DNA of 33,329 nt from Chloroflexota bacterium (lineage in GTDB: Bacteria; Chloroflexota; Anaerolineae; Anaerolineales; UBA11579), in NCBI GenBank assembly GCA_009391835.1, contig QWJF01000016.1:1-33329 (forward strand). Direction: 5' to 3'. Every line of letters starts with the position of its first letter. The first letter of the stretch is position 1. The notes under the pieces were generated by a model, which was not told where the DNA came from, ran no database searches, and saw nothing but the letters and a program-made list of their open reading frames with translations. Positions 8,436 to 15,566 of the stretch are shown here, piece by piece. The position numbers and the translations under genes are program-made.

Positions 8436-9722
8436 ATGACTACAGCACAAATTGTTTCCAGCGTAATCTTTCTCGCGACCTTTATTGCGATTCTGAGAGA
8501 GCGAGTTGACCGGACGATCATCGGCTTGATTGGGGCGGGAGTGATGGTGGCTGCCGGGATGGTGTTTGGGTTCTATTCCCAGGAAGAGGCGCTGGCCTCC
8601 ATTGATTTCAATACGCTGGGCTTGCTGCTGGGGATGATGGTCATTGTGGCGCTGCTGGCGAAATCCGGTTTCTTCCAGTATGTGGCCACTCTGACGGCCA
8701 AATGGTCTGGCGGGGATCCATGGCGGCTGCTGTTAATCCTAGGGACGATTACAACAGTGCTCTCGATGTTTTTGGACAATGTGACAACGATTGTGCTTAT
8801 CGTGCCTGTGACGATCCTGATCGCGGAAATTCTGGGCATCTCGTCCATTCCGTTTCTTATGGCCGAAGCGCTGCTTTCGAATACCGGCGGCGTGGCAACC
8901 CTGGTGGGTGATCCTCCCAATATTTTGATTGGCTCCGCGGCTGGACTGAGCTTCATTGACTTCCTTGTGCATTTGGCGCCGATTGTGCTGGTGGCGTGGT
9001 TGGGTGCGATTATCACATTGCGGTACCTCTTCCGCGAGGAGCTCAAGCTGCCTCCGGAGAATCCGGAGGCCTTGTTGAACCTGGACGAAAAGGCGGCGCT
9101 GAAGGATACGAAACTGTTGTGGAAGGTGCTTACTGTGCTGGGGGGCGTTATCGTGCTATTTTTCATGCACACTGCTTTGCACTTATCGCCCGCTTTCGTG
9201 GCGCTGCTGGGGGCAGCGACAGCGCTGTTGTGGGTGCAGCCAGACGTTGAGGAAATTCTCAAAGAGGTTGAGTGGAGTGTGTTGCTGTTTTTCGGGGCTT
9301 TGTTCGTGGTGGTTGGCGGACTCGAAGCGTCGGGTCTGCTTGCATTGCTGGCAGAGAGCGTGACAGCAATGGCGCGTGCAGATGTGCTAGTAACGGGGGT
9401 GGTGCTAATCTGGGGGGCTGCAATCCTTTCGTCGATCGTGGATAACATCCCGTTTACGATTGTGATGATCCCGATCATTCAAGACCTCGGCGCACTCGGC
9501 GTGGATATCGGACCGTTGTGGTGGGCGCTGGCCCTAGGCGCCGGTTTTGGCGGCAATGGCACCCCGATTGGCTCGACGGCCAACATAATCACGATTAAGC
9601 TGAGCGAGCGAACGAGGCATCCAATTACGACGGCGCTGTGGCTGCGCAAGGGACTGCCCGTGATGTTGGTGGTCAGTGTGATCGGATCGATCCTGTACGC
9701 GCTGACTTTTTCGTCCATGTAA
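8436..9722 (+). CDS. ArsB/NhaD-type (SLC13-like) ion transporter
   Basis: About 428 residues with 11-12 hydrophobic helices, of the ion transporter superfamily that includes ArsB, NhaD and the human P protein. Diagnostic stretches are FLDNVTTIVLIVPVTILIAE, SNTGGVATLVGDPPNILIGSAAGLSFIDF (first re-entrant loop) and GAGFGGNGTPIGSTANI (second half-repeat, same pseudo-symmetric loop). Family members move arsenite, Na+/H+ or dicarboxylates; no arsenic genes are nearby, so an arsenite role is not supported. The ATG at 8436 is taken as start; an in-frame TTG at 8427 is possible, and neither has a clear ribosome binding site. It is 23 nt downstream of the CBS protein, so probably co-transcribed with it. 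Confidence 0.85.
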   Translation: MTTAQIVSSVIFLATFIAILRERVDRTIIGLIGAGVMVAAGMVFGFYSQEEALASIDFNTLGLLLGMMVIVALLAKSGFFQYVATLTAKWSGGDPWRLLLILGTITTVLSMFLDNVTTIVLIVPVTILIAEILGISSIPFLMAEALLSNTGGVATLVGDPPNILIGSAAGLSFIDFLVHLAPIVLVAWLGAIITLRYLFREELKLPPENPEALLNLDEKAALKDTKLLWKVLTVLGGVIVLFFMHTALHLSPAFVALLGAATALLWVQPDVEEILKEVEWSVLLFFGALFVVVGGLEASGLLALLAESVTAMARADVLVTGVVLIWGAAILSSIVDNIPFTIVMIPIIQDLGALGVDIGPLWWALALGAGFGGNGTPIGSTANIITIKLSERTRHPITTALWLRKGLPVMLVVSVIGSILYALTFSSM

Positions 9723-9765
9723 GCACAAAATAATCCCCATTTAGGAATGTGGTGTAAGGAACCTG

Positions 9766-9825
9766 AGGCTCGCAATCCGGCGGCTTGTAATCCGTCGGCT
9801 TGCAATCTGACGGCTTGCAATCCGG
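9766..9825. repeat. Four imperfect 15-bp tandem repeats
   Basis: Four consecutive copies related to CGGCTTGCAATCCGG (starts 9766, 9781, 9796, 9811) lie in the gap between the transporter and the DUF4260 gene. Copies differ at one to three positions. The function is unknown; it looks like a short minisatellite. Confidence 0.85.
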
Positions 9826-9858
9826 CAGTTATGTTCAACTATAGGAGGAGGATTATCA

Positions 9859-10218
9859 ATGAAGGAAACGATTCGACTTGAGGAGGCAGCCCTGTTTGGA
9901 CTGGGGGTGCTTGCCTATGCACAACTGAACCTATCGTGGTGGTGGTTTGCGGCGCTGTTGTTTGCCCCAGACTTAAGCATGCTGGGCTATTTGCTGGGAA
10001 CCAAACCTGGAGCCTTGCTCTACAACCTTATCCATCATCGCGGGTTAGCCATCGCTATTTACTTGCTGGGTGTCAATTCCGGCAACCCAGGTTTGACGCT
10101 TGCCGGCGTGATGCTCTTTACGCATTCAAGCCTGGATCGCGTGTTTGGCTATGGATTGAAATATGCAGATTCGTTTCAAAATACCCATCTTGGTCGGATC
10201 GGCAAAGCGGCAGGTTAA
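9859..10218 (+). CDS. DUF4260 small membrane protein
   Basis: 119 residues, almost wholly hydrophobic, with about four helices. It matches the DUF4260 family by LFAPDLSMLGYLLGTKPGALLYNLIHHRGLAIAIYL and the C-terminal DRVFGYGLKYADSFQNTHLG. The conserved Asp, His-His and Tyr-Asn pattern suggests a catalytic or binding function, but none has been established for the family that I know of. The start codon has a very strong site (AGGAGGAGG, 7-8 nt upstream). It ends 22 nt before the ABC-F reading frame and may be co-transcribed with it. It is a conserved protein of unknown function. Confidence 0.85.
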   Translation: MKETIRLEEAALFGLGVLAYAQLNLSWWWFAALLFAPDLSMLGYLLGTKPGALLYNLIHHRGLAIAIYLLGVNSGNPGLTLAGVMLFTHSSLDRVFGYGLKYADSFQNTHLGRIGKAAG

Positions 10219-10229
10219 GCCGTAAGGAT

Positions 10230-10243
10230 AGGAGCCGGCCATT
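10230..10243 (+). promoter_or_regulatory. Ribosome binding site pointing to an ATT start codon
   Basis: AGGAG (10230-10234) is followed after 6 nt by ATT ATT CTT. No ATG, GTG or TTG exists in the frame between the upstream stop (TAG at 10229) and position 10340. The site thus places initiation on ATT at 10241, a rare start codon best known from infC. Confidence 0.65.
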
Positions 10244-11881
10244 ATTCTTTACAACCTCGACCGTGTAAGCATTTCCTACAATGGTCGGGCTATCTTTAGC
10301 GATCTCAGTTGGGCGCTGCACAAGCAGCGCTGCGTTGGGTTGGTGGGGGCCAATGGGAGCGGGAAAAGCACGTTGCTGCGACTGATCGCGGGCGAATTGG
10401 AGACGGAGGGGGGCTTTGCGAATCCGCGCGGCAAAGTGAGCATCGGCAATTTGCACCAGGAGCCGCGTTTTGATCCGGCCCACAGCGTTTGGGAGGAGGC
10501 GTTGACCGCTTCCAGAGAGGTGCGCAGGCTGGAAAAAACGATTTCGCGGGTGGAAGCCCAAATGGGGGACCCGAAGATTTATGTGGACGAGAACAAGCTG
10601 GCGCGCAAAGTAGAGGAACACGCGCAACTGCTGGAGGATTACACCAAGATGGGCGGGCCGGGCTATGAGGGGCAAATGCGGGCTACGCTGCTCAATCTGG
10701 GGTTCAAGGAGGAGGAATTGGCGCTGTCCGTGACAGCGCTGAGTGGGGGCCAAAAGAAAATGGTGGGACTGGCCAAGTTGTTGGTGACGCGCCCAGATCT
10801 CTTACTGCTGGACGAGCCGGATAATCATTTGGATACGGATGGCAAAGCATTCCTGGAGAGCTATATCCGTGGTTATGCGTGCACCGTGGTGATCGTTTCT
10901 CACGACCGATATCTGTTGGATGTCGTAGCGGACGAGATCGCAGAACTGGAGTTTGGCAAGCTGACGATTTTCCCAGGCAACTATTCAGAATACGCATTCG
11001 AGAAAGAACAACGGCTGCACCGGCAGGAGCATCTTTACAAGGTGCAGCAAAAAGAAATTGGGCGGCTGGAGCAATCGGCGCAGCGGCTGATTATTTGGGG
11101 ACGTTCACGCGATAACGAGGATTTGATCCGGCGCGGCAAGAACATTCTGAAACGTATCGAGCGGCTGGACAAAGTGGAGAAGCCGATCACAGAGCGCAAG
11201 ACGATGGGCCTGGAACTTTTGGGCTGGCGGGGGAGCAATAAGGTGCTGGAAGTGAACGGATTGCGCAAGGGATTTGATGGGGCGGACATTCTTAGCGAGG
11301 TGGATTTGACCATCTGGCATGGTGAGCGAGTTGGCCTGGTTGGGCCGAATGGGGCGGGGAAATCGCTGCTCTTTCGGCACGTGCTCGGGCAAGAGGTGGC
11401 GGATGCAGGCGAGATTAAGCTGGGGCCAAGTATCGAGATGGCTTACTATTCTCAGGAGCATCAGACGCTGGACTACGAACGGACTCTGATTGACACTATC
11501 CGCCAGGCGAGGGCCTTTTCTGAGGGCGCGGCGGTGAACCACCTGGGGCGGTTCCTGTTCAGCTATGCACAAGCGCGCGGCAAAGTGAGGGAGTTATCGG
11601 GGGGTGAGCGAAGCCGGTTGCAAATGGCGTTGATCATGCTCTCGGGCGCGAACTTCCTGCTGCTGGATGAGCCAACCAACAACCTGGATATTCCTTCGGC
11701 AGAAGTGCTCGAAGATTCACTAGGCGAGTTTGAGGGCACTGTGTTTGTGATTTCGCACGACCGTTATTTTTTGGATCGGGTGGCTACACGGATCATTGAG
11801 ATCGAGGAGGGAGGCGCGGTGGAATATCCGGGATCGTATAGCGATTACCAGGCGGCGAAGACGGGGGCGGCCGATAGGTAG
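10241..11881 (+). CDS. ABC-F family ATPase (ribosome-associated), probable ATT start
   Basis: 546 codons with two soluble ABC domains and no membrane segments, the ABC-F architecture of Uup/EttA-like translation factors. Domain 1: Walker A GANGSGKS (residues 36-43), signature LSGGQKK, Walker B LLLLDEPDNHLD (Asp where many members have Thr). It is followed by a charged linker helix region rich in Glu, Gln and Arg. Domain 2: GPNGAGKS, LSGGERSR, LLLDEPTNNLDIPS. Both catalytic Glu residues are present. The usual ABC-F N-terminus (here ILYNLDRVSISYNGRAIF) is encoded upstream of the first conventional start, TTG at 10340. Starting there would remove the first strands and the approach to Walker A. 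The Shine-Dalgarno spacing supports ATT at 10241. Members act at the ribosomal E-site to relieve stalling or protect against antibiotics; the exact subtype is not assignable. Confidence 0.9.
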   Translation: MILYNLDRVSISYNGRAIFSDLSWALHKQRCVGLVGANGSGKSTLLRLIAGELETEGGFANPRGKVSIGNLHQEPRFDPAHSVWEEALTASREVRRLEKTISRVEAQMGDPKIYVDENKLARKVEEHAQLLEDYTKMGGPGYEGQMRATLLNLGFKEEELALSVTALSGGQKKMVGLAKLLVTRPDLLLLDEPDNHLDTDGKAFLESYIRGYACTVVIVSHDRYLLDVVADEIAELEFGKLTIFPGNYSEYAFEKEQRLHRQEHLYKVQQKEIGRLEQSAQRLIIWGRSRDNEDLIRRGKNILKRIERLDKVEKPITERKTMGLELLGWRGSNKVLEVNGLRKGFDGADILSEVDLTIWHGERVGLVGPNGAGKSLLFRHVLGQEVADAGEIKLGPSIEMAYYSQEHQTLDYERTLIDTIRQARAFSEGAAVNHLGRFLFSYAQARGKVRELSGGERSRLQMALIMLSGANFLLLDEPTNNLDIPSAEVLEDSLGEFEGTVFVISHDRYFLDRVATRIIEIEEGGAVEYPGSYSDYQAAKTGAADR

Positions 11882-11906
11882 GGTGTGGGGGACTGGGAGC
11901 GATCGG

Positions 11907-11928
11907 TAGGGTCTAAGAACCGACCCTA
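11907..11928. repeat. Palindromic element between convergent genes (REP-like or weak terminator)
   Basis: TAGGGTC and GACCCTA form a 7-bp stem around an 8-nt loop between the ABC-F and murJ stop codons. There is no T-run. In sequence style (TAGGG..CGGTT..CCTA) it recalls the element at 18608-18631. Confidence 0.45.
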
Positions 11929-11936
11929 TGGGATGC

Positions 11937-13475
11937 TTACTCGGATTGAGCGCCGAGACGGGCGAAGGTGCGCAGTTCGGGGAGGATGAAGGGGATCACG
12001 GCAAACAAAGCGAGGAGCATACCGCTTAAGGAAGCGAAGACAGGCGGAATGGGGGCGTAGCGTAATACGGCAAGGACGGCCAATCCGGCTGCAATTGACA
12101 CAAACAGGACTCTAATCAGCGTGGGGCGCAGGGCGAGCAGGCCCTTGTAATTGCGCCCCAACAGCCAAAGTAGCAGCAGCGCTTCAAGGCTAAAAGAAAT
12201 TGTGGCCGCGAGTGCAATGCCAGCGGCGCCCATTGAAGCGGATAATAGTTTGGCAAACACAAAGAAGCCTGCGGCATTGAGGGCCGCGGCAAAAAGCGGG
12301 GTGATGGCGTTTTGCTGGGCATAGAAGCTTCGCACGGCGATTTCGAGCAGGGCATGGCCGGTGAGCCCGAGCAGGTAGAGGCGCGTCACCGTAACGACGA
12401 GATCGACTTGCTCAGGTGTAAAGGCCGAAAAGCCGGCGGCTACCAGTGGGCGCAGGCCAACGGCAAGAATAACGGCGGAAGGAATCGTGAAGGCGAGAAT
12501 GGCGCGCAGGGTGCCGTTCACTGTGTCGCGGAATTTCGCCAGATCACCCAGGCTGAATATCTCGGCGATGCTGGGCAGGATCGCAATGGCGACGGCCGTG
12601 CCGAGCAGGGTTTCGGGGACCTGCATAATGAACCAGCCAAGGTTGATGGCGGTCACAGAGCCTTCGCCGAGGAAAGAGCCGAGGTTGTCGCGAGCCAGGA
12701 AGTAGAAGTGAATGAAGAGCATGGTGGCGACGCGGGGGCCGAGCAGGCGAAGGACTTTGCGCACGCCGGGCGTAGCGAGCCCCAAAGTGGCCTGCCAACG
12801 CCAGCCGTAATGGCGCAACCCCGGCAATTGAATGGCTAGATGGAGAAGAGACCCCAGGACAACGCCATAGACGAGACCGTGGACACCAAGGCCGAAGGCC
12901 GGGAAGGTGATGTGGCCGATGGAGAAAGGCGTTTCGGGGGCCAGGATCAGGGCACCAAAAATCTGCCCGATATTGTAGAGGGCGGGGGCGAGGGCAGGCA
13001 AAATGAAATGCTGATTGGCCTGCAGGCCAGCCATCGCCAGGCCACTGATGGAAAAAATGAGAATGGCAATGAGATCAATCCGCATTAGTTCGGCGGCAAG
13101 GGCACGCTGCTCGGCCGGGAAGCCAGGCGCAATGATGTTGTTAATGATCGGGGTGGCAAAGATGGCAATGAGAATGGCGATAGCGCCGGTAATGATAAAG
13201 GCCAAATTCAGGATGCGAGTGAAGAGCAACCACGCCTCTGGGCGGCCGCGCTTTTCGAGATATTCGGAGAGGACTGGGATGAGAGCCACACCGAGCGCAC
13301 CGCCGGAGATGAGGGCTGAGAGCAGGTCGGGGACGTTGTTGGCGGCGTTGAATACGTCCAATTGGTAGGAGAGGCCAAACAGGTTGTTGACGATGAGTTG
13401 GCGGCCAAAGGCGAGGATTTTATCTATGCCGAAGAAGATGGCGATGATGATGGACGAGCGGGCAAAGTGGCTCAT
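11937..13475 (-). CDS. murJ: Lipid II flippase MurJ
   Basis: 512 residues with about 14 membrane helices, matching the MurJ/MviN family of the MOP superfamily. The N-terminus carries the typical stretch IDKILAFGRQLIVNNLFGLSYQLDVFNAANNVPDLLSALISGGALGVALIPVL, in which Arg and Asp residues of the central cavity are conserved (quoted in parts of the family: FGRQ, AFxAAN-like, SGGALGxALIPV). It moves the lipid-linked peptidoglycan precursor across the cytoplasmic membrane. The ATG at 13475 is the natural family start. No Shine-Dalgarno site precedes it; instead TAGAAT lies 10 nt upstream, consistent with a nearly leaderless transcript. It is convergent with the ABC-F gene and divergent from the ABC exporter genes. 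Full length and intact. Confidence 0.92.
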   Translation of the reverse strand: MSHFARSSIIIAIFFGIDKILAFGRQLIVNNLFGLSYQLDVFNAANNVPDLLSALISGGALGVALIPVLSEYLEKRGRPEAWLLFTRILNLAFIITGAIAILIAIFATPIINNIIAPGFPAEQRALAAELMRIDLIAILIFSISGLAMAGLQANQHFILPALAPALYNIGQIFGALILAPETPFSIGHITFPAFGLGVHGLVYGVVLGSLLHLAIQLPGLRHYGWRWQATLGLATPGVRKVLRLLGPRVATMLFIHFYFLARDNLGSFLGEGSVTAINLGWFIMQVPETLLGTAVAIAILPSIAEIFSLGDLAKFRDTVNGTLRAILAFTIPSAVILAVGLRPLVAAGFSAFTPEQVDLVVTVTRLYLLGLTGHALLEIAVRSFYAQQNAITPLFAAALNAAGFFVFAKLLSASMGAAGIALAATISFSLEALLLLWLLGRNYKGLLALRPTLIRVLFVSIAAGLAVLAVLRYAPIPPVFASLSGMLLALFAVIPFILPELRTFARLGAQSE

Positions 13476-13485
13476 GGGATGCGGG

Positions 13486-13491
13486 ATTCTA
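13486..13491 (-). promoter_or_regulatory. -10-like box close to the murJ start
   Basis: TAGAAT on the minus strand, 10 nt before the ATG. With transcription starting 6-7 nt after the box, the mRNA leader would be only 3-4 nt. No clear -35 element. Confidence 0.35.
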
Positions 13492-13584
13492 ACATGCGGG
13501 GGTGGGGGCGCGCGACTTGTTGAACCGGAGAAAAGATTATTGGGTAAAGCAGGAGGCTGTTTTCGAATTCAGCTTCAGGTTCGG

Positions 13585-13613
13585 TTGACGAATGTGCGCA
13601 AAAGTATTAAACT
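13585..13613 (+). promoter_or_regulatory. Putative sigma-70 promoter for the ABC exporter operon
   Basis: TTGACG, 17-nt spacer, TAAACT (five of six and four of six to consensus), about 140 nt before the first exporter gene. The 276-bp divergent gap from murJ otherwise contains a short CCTCC-GTTAT-GGAGG hairpin (13722-13736) close to the start codon. Confidence 0.5.
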
Positions 13614-13751
13614 TGCGCTCGTGTTTGTTTCTACCCGAAGCAGGCCCATTCGCCAGATTTGATCTTCTGATCACCGCCTCGCCACTCAACACAATTCGCC
13701 GCGCTTCTTATTGAAGCCAATCCTCCGTTATGGAGGCAGGGAGAGTCCGTC

Positions 13752-15566
13752 TTGTCTGTTGGCTCGGGTTCACCAACCATTGATTTGAAACATATCGTGT
13801 CGGAAAGCCGATTGCGGGGCCTGTGGCGTTTGCTGCAAGGCTATCGCTTTGCGTACTTTGTGGCCGCAATCAGCCTGGGGCTGGCGGCGGCCTCGCGCTC
13901 AACTGTTTATCTACTGCTAGCCTTTTTCGTTGACGATGTGTTGGGAACCACGGGCTTCGGCCCACAGGTACCTTTGGTGGCACTGGGTTTCGTGGGACTT
14001 GCTGTTATCCAGGGCGTGTTCACCTATTTGAGCGGCCAATTGGCGGGGAAAACGGCCGAGAGCGTGACGCAACGGGTGCGGAACTATATCTATGACCACA
14101 TCCAACGCTTGAGCTTCGTGTACCACGACAAAACGCGGACGGGCGAGCTGATCCAGCGGGCAACATCGGATATCGACGCGGTGCGACGATTTTTTGCGCA
14201 GGAGGCGATCGGTTTTGGTCGGATTACAATGTTGTTCCTGGCAAATTTCGCGGCTTTGTTGCTGATCAATACAAAGTTGGCCTTGCTCTCGGTTATTGTG
14301 GTCCCGATCACGGTTCCGTTGTCGTACTTTTTCTTTAAGAGAATTTCGGATGCTTATGAGTCTTTTCAGGAGCAGGATGCCCTGCTTTCCAGCGTGCTGC
14401 AGGAGAATTTGAGCGGCGTGCGGGTGGTGAAGGCCTTTGCCAGGCAGGACTATGAGCGGGGCAAATTCGAGACCGAAAACTGGGAGAAATTCCTGCGCGG
14501 CAGAAAGCTGCTCTTGCTACATTCTTATTTCTGGCCGACTTCGGACATATTGACCGGGGCTCAGATGCTGTTTGGGTTTTATACGGGGGCGATCATGACG
14601 ATCAATGGAATTATCAGCCTGGGCGATTATTTGGCTTACGCGGGACTGCTGGTTTGGATCATCTGGCCGATCCGCAACCTGGGGCGCATCATTGTGCAAA
14701 TGTCCACGGGGCTGGTTTCGTTTTCGCGGGTGACGGATGTGGTGCGCGAAGAACGGGAACCGCTGAATACTGGGGATTACCTACCGGATGAGCCACCCAA
14801 AGGCGCCATCGAATTCAAGCAGGTGAGTTTTGAATACGAGGCAGATGCGCAGGTGCTTAAGGATGTGAGCTTCGCCTGCGAGGCAGGGCAGATGGTAGCG
14901 CTGTTGGGATCCACCGGGTCGGGAAAAACGACGCTGGTGAACCTGCTGCCACGCTTCTACGATTACTCCGAGGGCAGCATTAAGCTGGATGGCGTTGAGC
15001 TTAACCGCTACCCAAAACACTACCTGCGCACGCATATTGGGATCGTACAGCAGGAACCTTTCTTGTTCTCGCGCACCATTCGGGAGAATATCCGTTACAG
15101 CGTGGGTCGGGATGTGTCGGACGAGGAGGTCGAAGAGGCGGCGAAGGCGGCGGCGGTGCATGAGGTAATCCTGACGTTTCCCAAGGGCTATGACACGCTG
15201 GTGGGCGAACGCGGGGTGACGCTATCCGGCGGGCAAAAGCAGCGGGTGACGCTGGCGCGAACGCTGTTGAAGAACCCGCGCATCCTGATTTTGGACGATG
15301 CGACCTCCTCTGTGGATACGGAAACGGAAGCGGCAATCCGGACGGCGCTGGGTGGGCTGATGGACACGCGCACCACTTTCCTGATTGCACACCGGATCCA
15401 AAGCGTGATGATGGCGGACCTGATCCTGGTGTTTGACGAGGGCAAGGTGGTGCAGCAAGGAACGCACGGCCAATTGCTGCGGCAAAAAGGGATTTACCGA
15501 GACGTGTTTGATATTCAAACACAAATTGAGGAAGAAGTGGAGCGCGAAGTTTCCACGGTGAAATAG
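13752..15566 (+). CDS. ABC exporter half-transporter, degenerate-site subunit
   Basis: 604 residues: an N-terminal six-helix exporter domain (about 25-330) and a C-terminal ATPase domain. Walker A is GSTGSGKT (about 385), the signature LSGGQKQRVTLA (about 490) and Walker B ILILDDATSSVD. Here the catalytic Glu after the Walker B Asp is itself Asp (DD instead of DE). Together with the altered signature of the next gene's product, this is the pattern of heterodimeric exporters such as TM287/288 and LmrCD, with one consensus and one degenerate ATP site. The start is taken as TTG at 13752 (GGGAGA about 7 nt upstream); no ATG is available near the family N-terminus. The stop codon abuts the next ATG. 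The substrate is unknown; lipids, peptides or drugs are possible. Confidence 0.88.
   Translation: MSVGSGSPTIDLKHIVSESRLRGLWRLLQGYRFAYFVAAISLGLAAASRSTVYLLLAFFVDDVLGTTGFGPQVPLVALGFVGLAVIQGVFTYLSGQLAGKTAESVTQRVRNYIYDHIQRLSFVYHDKTRTGELIQRATSDIDAVRRFFAQEAIGFGRITMLFLANFAALLLINTKLALLSVIVVPITVPLSYFFFKRISDAYESFQEQDALLSSVLQENLSGVRVVKAFARQDYERGKFETENWEKFLRGRKLLLLHSYFWPTSDILTGAQMLFGFYTGAIMTINGIISLGDYLAYAGLLVWIIWPIRNLGRIIVQMSTGLVSFSRVTDVVREEREPLNTGDYLPDEPPKGAIEFKQVSFEYEADAQVLKDVSFACEAGQMVALLGSTGSGKTTLVNLLPRFYDYSEGSIKLDGVELNRYPKHYLRTHIGIVQQEPFLFSRTIRENIRYSVGRDVSDEEVEEAAKAAAVHEVILTFPKGYDTLVGERGVTLSGGQKQRVTLARTLLKNPRILILDDATSSVDTETEAAIRTALGGLMDTRTTFLIAHRIQSVMMADLILVFDEGKVVQQGTHGQLLRQKGIYRDVFDIQTQIEEEVEREVSTVK

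Noticed and set aside
8901-9060. Arsenic resistance locus, from the ArsB-like transporter
   Set aside because: No arsenate reductase, ArsR or ArsA gene nearby; the superfamily also includes Na+/H+ and other anion transporters.
8573-9478. Minus-strand open frame of 301 codons, Ser/Thr-rich
   Set aside because: Mirror of the hydrophobic transporter codons on the other strand; low complexity and no ribosome binding site.
9766-9825. CRISPR-like array
   Set aside because: Units are 15 bp, directly adjacent without spacers and imperfect, so this is a tandem repeat. The same applies to 29002-29043.
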